Source: Hydractinia symbiolongicarpus
Taxonomy: Eukaryota; Cnidaria; Hydrozoa; Anthoathecata; Hydractiniidae
Length of the DNA stretch: 64,000 nt
Assembly: GCF_029227915.1 (NCBI RefSeq)
Contig: NC_079876.1
Coordinates: 18,850,001 to 18,914,000 of the forward strand
Direction of reading: 5' to 3'
Shown here: in pieces, positions 55,801-64,000 of the stretch
Numbering within the stretch: position 1 is the stretch's first letter
How the letters are laid out: each line of letters begins with the position of its first letter
Program-made: the position numbers and the translations under genes
Notes under the pieces: generated by a model
Databases searched by the model: none
The model's input: only the letters and a program-made list of their open reading frames with translations
Told to the model about the DNA's origin: nothing

Positions 55801-58800
55801 CTGTAAAAGTTAAAAATGCTATATACTCATAAAGTGAATTTGGATGCTTATTACCAAGGCTTGTTGTAATTTTTTCGCAAGCACAAACTAATATTCTGGC
55901 TCAATTGACATATAAACATGTGCGAAATGTGATTCAAAATAATATAAAAACACTAAGTTGTTAACTATACTAAACCGAAAATTCAAAGGCCGTTTCCGCA
56001 ATTGTCCCGCCGTAAGTTAAAGATTTACTAAGAATGTAATCAAAAAATTGTGGCCTTGTAGCCAGGTACTTCGGGAACTTTTCAACCAAAGGATTTTGTT
56101 TTTTTTAAAAAAAAACTTTGCAGATGGGCCTAAAGTGTTGATTGTCACTATAAGTAAACCATTTGAGAATAACAATTTCGTACTAACAGTGTGTATTTCA
56201 TAGAAGCATTTCCACAAATAAACATACCAGAAAATCTAAAAGCCTTGCTCGGAAAACAGTATGTTGCCTGGATTGCTCATGTTACGTACAACACCCCTTT
56301 CAATAAAATTGCGAAAATATATTTGTCATCCAATGAATGAACACTAATGAATATTCAGCACATTTCGTAATTGATTAGTGAAAAATTGTTGTTTATTATA
56401 TAAAAAGTGTATTATAGGAACAGAAGTGCATATGCCAGATACATTAGCATAAGTAAATATGAACATCAGCTTCCCAGATGCTGCAGAGTCAGTACAGCAA
56501 TCATCTGGCAAGCGAGAGTTTGAGGCTGAAATACCACTCGATCCATCACTTGGGAAGCTGATGTTCATGTTTGCTTATAATAATACATACAAAGTAGTTG
56601 TAAAGATTATGGAAACATCCACTTCATGCAATTACGGAAAACCAAAGTGTAAATATGACTGAGTAATGGAAAGAAATGACAAATAACTTTTTTCCTTCTT
56701 AGAGCTTTTGTATAATATCGAATGTGCTTATTGTTATATGTTAATTTTTTAAATTTACGGGAGAAGGTGAGAAGAACACTTCACCAACACAGGGAGTTAT
56801 GTAAGACTAGTTGTATGTAGCATGAAAAAATTCATATCAAGTTTTTAAGTAGGAAAACATTCGAAGAAGGTACAAGTTTTACAAATTGCTAATGACAAAC
56901 GTTCAATTTGCATGTCAAAACTTGAGATAAAAGGCTTTGTTGTAAATTTCATTCGATCAGTCAACTTGAGAAAGTAAATATTTAATCTCCGCGATAAATT
57001 GAATGATTTACGTAGAAAATATGCACTCTTAGCACAAAGTATTCAATAGGAGATGCCTTATACGCACAAATTTCTTTAGAAATACTAGAAGAATAAAAGT
57101 ATTTTATATATAATTATATAAAAACTAGCTGGTTAACCCGAATTGGAACGCCAGGTTTAACAATTGCGTGTAGGCAGACCATATGGAATATTTAGTTTTG
57201 GGATTTTATTACAGATATATACAGTGTATCAAAACATCAGTCGTAGGCCTATATCAATAAATATTTTAGATGTAATGCCTTCAAAAGAATAACTTCCTGC
57301 AACTTTAGTTGAAATAAAAAACAAGGGCTTCAACCAGTTGTTACCACGCTTAGAAAAGGATAGCCGCTCAACCTTTTTCATTTTACCAAAAATTTCAAGC
57401 AAAAGTTTAAAAATTGATCATGATATATATCAGACTGAAGCTTAGTATAGGGTTACTGAATTAGTGTGAGGCATTTTTTTAAAAAAATGTGCCACAATAA
57501 AAACACAGACACTGGTCTGTTGTTACATAGTCAAGTAAAAACAGCTATCCCGCGGTTTTATTTATTTGTGATTGTTCTTAGGAAACTTGTAAAGGAAAAT
57601 GAAAATATACAGCTATATAATTTTGATTGCAGTCAGGCTATTACAACCTATCGTTAGCTTATTTAGCCTAATTATCTTTTTTATTTTTGTAGTTTTTTTA
57701 ACTTTTATTTTAAAATGTTATTACTCCTGGCAACACAAAATGTCAAAAACATTTTCTTTAGAACTGTATCCTCACGACCAAATTATAGATAGGCACGAGC
57801 TTAAAAAGCACGAAAAAAGACATGAAGTTGTTTTGGATGAACCGATGCTATTGTTCTCGAAAAAAGAGAGAAGGTTCTTTGTAAGTCTTAACCCTATTCT
57901 GACCATGGTTTTTCGAGCATATTGTAAACAGACTGGCGCAGTATTCTCGCCCACTTCCCTTTTCATAACTTATGATATGCTTCTCTAAATTGAATCAAAT
58001 GTACCACATTTACAGAACGCCATTCAAGGAATAAAATAGCCGCAATAAATTTTTTGCTTATGTCACCACTTTTTCTGTGACTTTATCGGAAACTTGAAGT
58101 TTGTGCAAAATACCACTACCTCCTGCTAGTTTAATAAATGAATTTTGACATTCTTTTTGAAGTTTCTGACATCCAAATAAAAGTTCCTAACATATTGTCC
58201 AGTTTTTATATAATTTGTAAAAAAACCCGACAAAATGTGTGCCAAAGGTCGGTGACTCCCCTTTGTTAAAAACAAATGATAGGGGCAGTTTGAAACAGTG
58301 GACTATATCTAGGGCTCTGAGAGGTACTAGGCCTAAGATTTGGATGCAGGTGTCTAATAGATAAATATAAAAACTCACAATGTAACATAACTGTAGAGCT
58401 TAGCAAAAAGAGTTATTCCAAAAAACGGACAGGGGTAGTTTAAATGTAAATAATGCAATTTTCTCAAGCAAAACATGATTTGCCCATAGATAAACAACGA
58501 GGGTAGCATAAGATTAGATGTCTCCACAAAATTTGACAGCAGTACATTTTTGTCGACATATGGGATGGAATTCAACCTCACATTTGGTGGACATATATAC
58601 TATAGTATCTCTCGCAGCCAGAGTATACTGAATAAGACCAACAAAGACGTTGAAGCAAGTGGAAATAAAAAATTTAACGCATCGCAAGCTATTATTGTCA
58701 CGTACGTAAATGTATCAGCTCGTGATACACCTGAAGAAAAGAATACTTTCCAAACTGTGATAGCATCAGACGGTACAAAGACATATGCTATCCTTATATA

Positions 58801-61800
58801 CAAAAAACTCGAATCTTGGAATGCATCTGTTAAATTTCGAGAACGTGACTGCATGTGGAAAAATTTTGTTAGATCAAGGGATGGTCGCTACAGGATTTCG
58901 CATTCAAACGTTCATCATTTTTACGGTAAACATGTACATCTACTAACGACAAAGAGTTGTAGAGAAAAAAATGCAACAAGTAAGTTATTCATTCAAATCT
59001 GCTTGGATCAGAAGGTAAGACTCTGACATAAAATCACACTCCATTTCAAATAAATATTTATCGGAAATTGGGTAGAGTGGGGAATGATTGTTCGCAACCA
59101 ATGATTTTTCACGACTATTTTTTAGCCAATGGACAATAATACCCCTCAACAATGTGTGTCCAAGGAAAAGCGTTAATTTTGCTTGAATAAAAAAGAATGA
59201 ATCGACAGTCTATAATTACGACGAGTATTTCCCTTTAAGCTACCATATTTTGAGTCCCGTTGTTTGGGGTATGAGCTAAACAGATTTGCGCTTGGACTTG
59301 TGTTATAAGAAGAAGGCACAATAAAAAATTGATCAATGAATAAGAATAAAAATAAATAATTTAAAAAAAGAAATGGAAACCAGCAAGAACCAAAGTTTCT
59401 GACTTGTGGACTGCAGATATGCGTGTATGTATATATGTAGGCAATATTTAATACAGTTTTCTTTTCTATCTAGACTCATGACTTTTTTAGTTCCTAATAT
59501 TGTATTAGGTACATATACAGTATAGTACATATATAGACTTCTTTTGTTTTATTTACATTAGTCTTATATCCCTACGGTGAGATGCACGGAGATGAGAAGT
59601 TCTCGTTAGACTTACCACTATCGGACGGGAGAAGACTTTTGTTAAGTACACCAATGCTACTCTTTTCAAAGCTAGCCAGCCGTTTATACGTAAGTAATGT
59701 ACAGAATTTTGTCAAAGAACAAATAAACGTCTAAAAAGCAAATGATTAGATTTCTAACTTTTACTTCTGGTTCTTGAAATGTTATTTGATTTTTCACAGT
59801 CCAACAGAAACGCTTTATACTCAGCATATTTCATTAAGAAGTCTGTTGTTACTGTTTAAAGCATTTTCTTTCAGGAACAAAAATGTGTATTCTTTTCGAA
59901 TCAAAGATTTAGTTGAATTTTTCTAATGTTACGCCATATTTATGAAAAACTGTTTTGTAAGCAACAGCCGGCTTAAAGAAAAGGCGAACTGCGCTGCAGC
60001 ACGGCTTTTGAATAAAAGTTCAAGATGCCACTATTGATTTCGAAGACCTATCATGATAAGAAAACAATCCTAAACAAAGTTTAAGAATGTCTTAATATTA
60101 TAAAAATTTGGTGATTTTCATATAAAACTTCCCAGAACGACAAGATAAACCAGTCTGTCATAAATACCTGTTTTGTTTACATCTTTGTTTACATTATGCG
60201 TCGATGCACAGATCGAAGGTAAGAGATAGATAAAAGAGTTTATATTGTATTAACTGATAGCCATTTTGTTTGGGCTTGTAGAAACCAAGACTATTTTCTA
60301 AAGATTTACTTGTGAAAAAGGTTGAACAAGCCATGTTTTGTTAAAGAAAGAAAACTTTAAATTTCATTGTATCAATTTTTTACATGTGCGAAAAAAAAAA
60401 CATTCGAATATCCATATAAAGGTTTTTTTAAACATTTTACCAACGTTGTGTGATAGACTTTTCTTCGTGCTTGTTGCTAATTGTTTCGATGAATATTGAC
60501 ATTAAAAACGCAGTGGATTTAAAATTATCAAAATCCCTTTTTTTTTTTTCTAGTAAAGTGATGCGAGGTTTGGGATTTACTTTAAGCTGATTTTTAAGTC
60601 TGTATGTAGCTAGCTATGTTACCAACTTTCTAGCAAAAGTTGTTCACATCAAAGGTTCAAAAACTCGCCATAGAGCTCAATAACTCTTCATAGACTTCTC
60701 CAAATTGATACAAATCTATCACACTTATAGTATATCACAAAAGAAACAAAATGACAGCAATAAATTTTTGCTTATGCTAGCACATTTTCTGTGATGTCAT
60801 TGAAAGCTTGACAGTTGTTCAAAATACCAGTACTTGCTAATAATTCAATTCTTTTTGTTCCAGAGCGAATTTCGCATTCTGTTTAAAGTTTTTTCACATA
60901 TCTTTTACAAAGTTCACATGAAAGATGCAAAAAAACAGTACAAAAATCCGTTGTTGTTTTTTAGTTTTAAGTATAATCTAAACAAATTAAAAAATATGAA
61001 TAATCACGTATCCAAAACATGCAGAATATCCAATATCAAACCTTTTGAAAGGTATGGGTCCTAAGCATTTGGCATGCAGGTGTCAAATAGATGCAACATA
61101 GCAAACAGCAGTTATTAAAAAAACCGTTAGGGGCAAATCGCCTCCCTTCTCCCCTAGTGTAAGAAAAAAGTGTGAATAAAAACAATGAAATGCAACATAG
61201 CAGCGATAAATGTTACCTACATTAACATCAATTTCACAAAACTTGTAAATTTTATTTTCATGGTTTTACATGACTCAAAAATTCTTCGTTGCTATGACAA
61301 CGAAAATATATTTTTTTATTTTGACAAATTGCTTCTAACAGGGTTATAAAATCACCAAACTTTAATGTTTAACCCATCATGGGCATAATAAGCAAGTGAC
61401 ACGGAACATTTTAAGCTTTTTCTTAATTCAGGAATGTTTATGTAGTTTTCAAAACAAAGTTTTCTGTAAAATCGGCACTACAATAAAACCAGTAGTAACG
61501 AGATGCAACTATTTTTTTCGTTTAAGGTAAGAGGAGGTGGTGAAATTTTAGTTGGAGACGACGGGGTTAACATAAACTTAGAAAAAACTAGTATCACATG
61601 GATAGCTGCCTATCGGAACCAATATTTCTTTAATCCAAGGAAGAGTGGAATATATTATCGTGAAACATTTGACAGCAGGATATTTTCTTTAGTGAATAAG
61701 GATTTAACACGTTACGGAATCAGAAACTTCACCTGCTTCCAAGCTGTCATTGTCACCTTTATGAACGCCTTAGGGCCATCGAGTAAATCAGATACCTTTC

Positions 61801-64000
61801 AAACTGTCATAGCCACAAATGGTAAAGAAACTTACGCCATTTTTAATTACAATCGCTTAGATAATCCTGATTGCATAGTCGCGGGATACGGCGAAATGTA
61901 TTGTTCTAAATACATAATGGATTGTAAAAATATGTCATATACTTCCAACGTCGGCATTCCTGGGCGACATGTTCTAAAGTTGACGTCAGATTGCCGTAAA
62001 GCAGGTAAGTCAAGTTAAACAGATATTTGAAATGAATGAATGGGACATGAAATAATGCAGTCGGGATTGTGGTAACAACTAAACGAGACGGAATAATTTT
62101 AATGTCTCAATTAACTGTGTCAAATATCTGTTTGATAATGTGTCTGTAATGTAGGCCCACACACACACACGCACAAAAACATGCAGGCATTTTATGTTTA
62201 GTTCTTTGTTGTTCTTATAGTCTGTCCTTTCCTGAGCACGGTAAACTTTTGTCTGTTATATTCAGTAGGTCTATCATAAGGATATTAAATATATTCCTTT
62301 GTTTACATAAATGCCGAATGGTATAAAAATAGAAGTAGCTATAATACCATCTGTAACGCATTTGTGGCAAATTTTGAGCGATTAATTTCGTCGGACAGAC
62401 CAAAAGTGCAGTCCTGCGTTTGTTAATTGCAAAATTATGGATAATTACCGGGAAAATAATTTGATCAAGTTAATTATTTTTTAATTTTCTCTAAAACAAA
62501 TAAACAAGCAATGGGTAACCGTAGATAACAGGCTAAGCTCTGGTGTTGTCCTTAAGAATTTTTCTTTCGCCCTTACCAACAAATCTTGTGCAAAATGCCA
62601 TGTGAGAAAGTTACTACGCGTAAAAATTACTACGACTAACTTATGAAATAAATCTTTGTTTAGCCTTGTATCCATATGGCATGCAAGTAAATGATTCAGT
62701 CATGCAACGTGGAGATGACCAAGGGGAAAAAATGCAGCTGAAAAGTCCTGTTCGTTTTCTAGCAGGACCGCCTACCCACAGCTTATACGTAAATAATTTA
62801 CGAAGTTATGTCTTCATATTAAATGGGGCAGTAATTTAAGTCTTTGCAGATCTTGTTCCCTAATTCATTTTCTATGTAACAAAATTAAGCGAGTTTGCAC
62901 ACAATAATATCAGTTTTAGAGAATCATTCTTCGACATTATAATTGGTTGATATTTTCTGAAACTTATCATTTTAGATATGAACAGCATATTTTTGACATT
63001 TGATAGAAAGAAATGTGATGAAAATTTAAAATCCTCGTTCAAATTTTGATGGATTTCACAAAACGTTCATTAAAGCAAAGTGTATATTGCTTTTATTGTA
63101 TTTATAGATCAGTAGCAATGGTTTCATTACATCCGAACACCCTGGCGATATGAAAAAGATAACATTGCCATCTCCATATATGATACTGGCACCATACAAC
63201 TTGGATTTTGACACAACAAAGGGTGGAAATATATTTTATAGGGAAAGTTATGAACCAGAAGTGCTTAATCAAGCCACAGTAGACATTCGGAAGCGCCTCA
63301 ATTCAGAATCATTTGTCGCCAAACAAGCAGCTGTTATCACTTACGAAAACGTTCCTCTACGAAGTAACATTTCGTTACTTCATACGTTTCAAGTGATTTT
63401 AGTTCGAGATCCATACTACACTTACGCTATACTCAATTATGTTCGACTCGACGCAAACGGAGCAATGTGCGGATATTCTATAAGATCCTGCGCATGTGAA
63501 AGTTTCGAATATTTTCCTGACAGCAAAAAATTAGCACAATCCTCAAATGTTGATATTGAAGGAAAGAGTATTTACACAATTTCTTCATACTCCTACTGCG
63601 CTGGACTCCCAGGTAAATGAAAATTAAAAATTTGTTTACTTTTGGCCAGCATAAATAGACTAGATATTTTGTTTATTTATTGAATTCATAGAGTGATATT
63701 ATCTCTATATCTCATAAAATACATACGATTTTTTTTTTATCATTTAGAATTGTTTTCGTGGGGTTATCCAGCTAGCGATTATCTTATAGACACTTACGAC
63801 ATAAATGCAAAGTATCAAACACTTAAACGGCCAATGCTGTTGTTTTCAAAACCTGAACGCCTGCTTGTTGTAAGTAATTCATTATGACAAGTTAATAACC
63901 GCAGACACTGAAAGATATTAAAAAATTAAAAATACATTAGAAAAAAATGAGTTTTTTCTTGTACTTTAGGTTTCTCAAATCGGGATATTTGTAGACAAAT
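46725..64000 (+). CDS. Tandem nidogen-domain (NIDO) gene, at least seven modules, partial
   Basis: Fourteen exons alternate A and B: 46725-46846, 50547-51024, 51165-51286, 51818-52292, 54328-54446, 54656-55085, 57762-57880, 58490-58979, 59562-59689, 61527-62004, 62664-62788, 63108-63612, 63748-63869 and 63970 onward. Each A encodes the nidogen-type opening LYPYG...GD and an LL/FS strand; each B encodes the NIDO core with a YYRE-type block and a TFQ-VIATNG-TYAI-NY pattern. All A exons are 2 mod 3 and all B exons 1 mod 3, so the reading frame stays open across all junctions (about 1240 residues in the window). NIDO domains are extracellular and usually single (nidogen, tectorin, SNED1, MUC4). 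Start and end of the gene lie outside the secure part. The role is presumably extracellular matrix or cell surface. Confidence 0.82.
47360..47560 (-). other. Possible tRNA-derived repeat fragment
   Basis: On the minus strand GTGTTCGAATC resembles a B box, preceded by CACGGGAGTCGTC. The T stem is weak and no A box is clear. It could be an old SINE head in intron 1 of the NIDO gene. Confidence 0.25.
48047..48791. mobile_element. piggyBac-type MITE, 745 bp, with TTAA target sites
   Basis: Left end TTAA-CCCTATTCGGTCCGGGG, right end CCCCGGACCGAATAGGG-TTAA, a perfect 17-bp inverted repeat with TTAA at 48043-48046 and 48792-48795. Long G and C runs lie just inside both ends. No coding capacity. TTAA plus a CCCT start is the piggyBac signature. 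It sits in the first large intron of the NIDO gene. Related copies: 57887-58440, 60640-61170 and a solo end at 17446-17480. Confidence 0.88.
48997..49039. repeat. Perfect 19-bp inverted repeat with 5-base loop
   Basis: ATCGAATTAGTTCACAAAA, loop AGTGA, then its exact reverse complement. Strong hairpin in intron 1 of the NIDO gene. Confidence 0.9.
49530..49790 (-). mobile_element. tRNA-headed SINE, second copy
   Basis: Same family as 21446-22064, uninterrupted. Head on the minus strand with GTGGCCTTGTGGTTATGGAG and B-box-like GTGGTTCGGTCC, a body of about 190 bp, and a short (AAT)7 tail on the plus-left side. Confidence 0.72.
50547..51024 (+). CDS. NIDO module 1, exon B
   Basis: Acceptor TTATTTAG, donor CCAG|GTACGT, 478 nt. 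Contains MYYRETTDS, ILATNGTATFVILNYARL and the closing MGITGRHVFLL. Two Cys near the end (EEDC, KKCK) recur in most modules and probably pair. Confidence 0.85.
51165..51286 (+). CDS. NIDO module 2, exon A
   Basis: Acceptor ACATCTTTAG, donor TAT|GTAAGT, 122 nt. LYPYGQKEGDNIM and LEQPLLIFSRMVK. Only 140 bp of intron separates it from the module 1 B exon. Confidence 0.85.
51818..52292 (+). CDS. NIDO module 2, exon B
   Basis: Acceptor CATGTTTAG, donor AAAG|GTAGAC, 475 nt. Opens ISTNGLVYG, the nidogen-like VSTNG start. VYYRKTQNR and LVIATDNITSYAIWNY follow. The C-terminal third is unusually basic and lacks the GxxGRHV block, although both Cys (RMC, TACR) remain. Confidence 0.8.
52950..53560 (-). 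repeat. Dispersed repeat, copy 2
   Basis: Starts ACTAGCCGGGCGACCCGG, then ACGCTGGGTTAAAC. Related to 57124-57560 (ACTAGCTGGTTAACCCG, ACGCCAGGTTTAAC) and, in opposite orientation, to 16560-17000. Both direct copies share TAACTTTAGCTGAAATAAAA-type text. Probably a SINE or MITE family. Confidence 0.6.
53724..53787. repeat. 22-bp inverted repeat hairpin
   Basis: ATGATACACGATCTATCTAATC and its reverse complement match in 20 of 22 positions around a 20-base loop. Confidence 0.85.
54328..54446 (+). CDS. NIDO module 3, exon A
   Basis: Acceptor ATACCTTTAG, donor TTC|GTATGT, 119 nt. FYPHGIDEGDVRISLPG. The LL-FS strand is replaced by YFDNIHYLKG. Confidence 0.75.
54656..55085 (+). CDS. NIDO module 3, exon B, most divergent
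   Basis: Acceptor TGTATTTTCAG, donor CCAG|GTAACT, 430 nt. Keeps NIYYRRSKAD and FQLLIVSNLLDTYVVAY but lacks both recurring Cys and is about 16 codons shorter than its sisters. The reading frame is still open, so it is either diverging in function or newly decaying. Confidence 0.75.
56204..56340 (+). CDS. Possible alternative terminal exon after module 3
   Basis: Acceptor GTATTTCATAG, then 45 codons in exactly the phase left by module 3 (two bases completing a codon), with a TGA at 56338. It would end a three-module short form (EAFPQINIPENLKALLGKQY at its start). No resemblance to NIDO. It may be chance, since it rests only on splice site and phase. Confidence 0.3.
56459..56568. repeat. 110-bp foldback with 18-bp perfect arms
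   Basis: ATGAACATCAGCTTCCCA at 56459-56476 and its exact reverse complement at 56551-56568. The interior is unlike either arm and stays open in both directions. Lies in the intron between modules 3 and 4. Confidence 0.85.
57124..57560 (-). repeat. Dispersed repeat, copy 3
   Basis: Begins ACTAGCTGGTTAACCCG. Shares CAACTTTAGTTGAAATAAA and the downstream pyrimidine-rich text with 52950-53560. Located in the module 3-4 intron. Confidence 0.55.
57762..57880 (+). CDS. NIDO module 4, exon A
   Basis: Acceptor ACATTTTCTTTAG, donor TTT|GTAAGT, 119 nt. LYPHDQIIDRHEL and LDEPMLLFSKKER. The usual G in LYPYG is D here. A MITE copy begins six bases after the exon. Confidence 0.8.
57887..58440. mobile_element. 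piggyBac-type MITE, diverged copy
   Basis: Begins TTAACCCTATTCTGACCATG six bases after the module 4 A exon. The interior matches the 48047-48791 element in reverse orientation (GCAGGTGTCTAATAGATAAA, TTTTTCTGTGACTTTATC). The other end has worn away around AACGGACAGGGG. Confidence 0.65.
58490..58979 (+). CDS. NIDO module 4, exon B
   Basis: Acceptor TTTGCCCATAG, donor ACAA|GTAAGT, 490 nt. INNEGSIRL start, IYYSISRSQ in place of YYRE, and NTFQTVIASDGTKTYAI intact. Both Cys are present (RDC, KSCR). Confidence 0.82.
59562..59689 (+). CDS. NIDO module 5, exon A
   Basis: Acceptor TTTACATTAG, donor TAC|GTAAGT, 128 nt. LYPYGEMHGDEKFSLDLP and LSTPMLLFSKLASRLY. Confidence 0.85.
59690..61526. other. NIDO gene intron between module 5 exons A and B
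   Basis: AT-rich. It contains the diverged MITE copy at 60640-61170 and otherwise no recognised element or gene. Confidence 0.5.
60640..61170. mobile_element. piggyBac-type MITE, second diverged copy without ends
   Basis: Shares TTCTCCAAATTGATACAAAT, TTTTCTGTGATGTCATTGAA and GCAGGTGTCAAATAGATGCA with the copies at 57887-58440 and 48047-48791 (the last in reverse). No intact TTAA ends. Confidence 0.6.
61527..62004 (+). CDS. NIDO module 5, exon B
   Basis: Acceptor TTTCGTTTAAG, donor GCAG|GTAAGT, 478 nt. Best match to a standard NIDO core: IYYRETFDS, DTFQTVIATNGKETYAIF, NVGIPGRHVLKL. Three or four Cys near the end. Confidence 0.87.
62664..62788 (+). CDS. NIDO module 6, exon A
   Basis: Acceptor TCTTTGTTTAG, donor TAC|GTAAAT, 125 nt. 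LYPYGMQVNDSVMQRGDD and LKSPVRFLAGPP. Confidence 0.85.
63108..63612 (+). CDS. NIDO module 6, exon B
   Basis: Acceptor TGTATTTATAG, donor CCAG|GTAAAT, 505 nt, the longest. ISSNGFIT start, IFYRESYEP and TFQVILVRDPYYTYAILNY. Cys-rich end (SCACESF, YSYCAG). Confidence 0.87.
63748..63869 (+). CDS. NIDO module 7, exon A
   Basis: Acceptor TATCATTTAG, donor GTT|GTAAGT, 122 nt. LFSWGYPASDYLI in place of LYPYG, and LKRPMLLFSKPERLL. Confidence 0.82.
63970..64000 (+). CDS. NIDO module 7, exon B, start only
   Basis: Acceptor GTACTTTAG at 63961-63969, then VSQIGIFVDK in the right phase, cut by the window edge. Shows the array continues to the right. Confidence 0.7.

Overview
The window is a piece of an AT-rich animal nuclear genome: genes split by GT-AG introns, microsatellites, minisatellites and many transposon relics. 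A cnidarian, perhaps a hydrozoan, is my best guess from the mix of a cGAS-like receptor without a zinc thumb, NIDO-domain genes, P-like, piggyBac and Polinton elements. That guess is an inference, not proven by the sequence.

Layout. 1-12.4 kb is transposon-rich intergenic DNA: a 57-bp minisatellite, a piggyBac transposase relic, a LINE reverse-transcriptase scrap, a 1.03-kb MITE with TA target sites, the end of a P/THAP9-like transposase, and a convergent broken zinc-finger gene. 12.9-23.5 kb (minus strand) is a five-exon gene whose splice phases close perfectly into a 372-residue cGAS-like receptor (Mab-21 nucleotidyltransferase) with the GS motif and all three catalytic acids. Its introns hold a 19-bp minisatellite of about 66 copies, a SINE with a 59-copy trinucleotide tail, and other repeats.

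26.7-40.7 kb is one complete but decayed Polinton/Maverick: terminal inverted repeats at both ends, a probable 6-bp target duplication, and about 16 genes. These include protein-primed DNA polymerase B, packaging ATPase, Bro-N/DUF3627 protein, retroviral-type integrase, major capsid protein, a SAP-like protein, an HNH endonuclease and several small membrane or coiled-coil proteins. Most genes carry stops or frameshifts, so it is a dead endogenous virus-like element. Short hairpins sit at several of its gene ends.

46.7-64.0 kb (plus strand) is a gene with at least seven tandem nidogen-type (NIDO) modules. Each is encoded by the same two-exon pair (short A exon, long B exon) with invariant splice phases, so the modules can be duplicated freely. 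It runs off the right edge and its first exon is not secured. Related piggyBac-type MITEs and a second dispersed repeat family sit in and around its introns.

The two items of greatest interest are the intact cGAS-like receptor and the tandem NIDO-module gene. The Polinton is the best-resolved mobile element.
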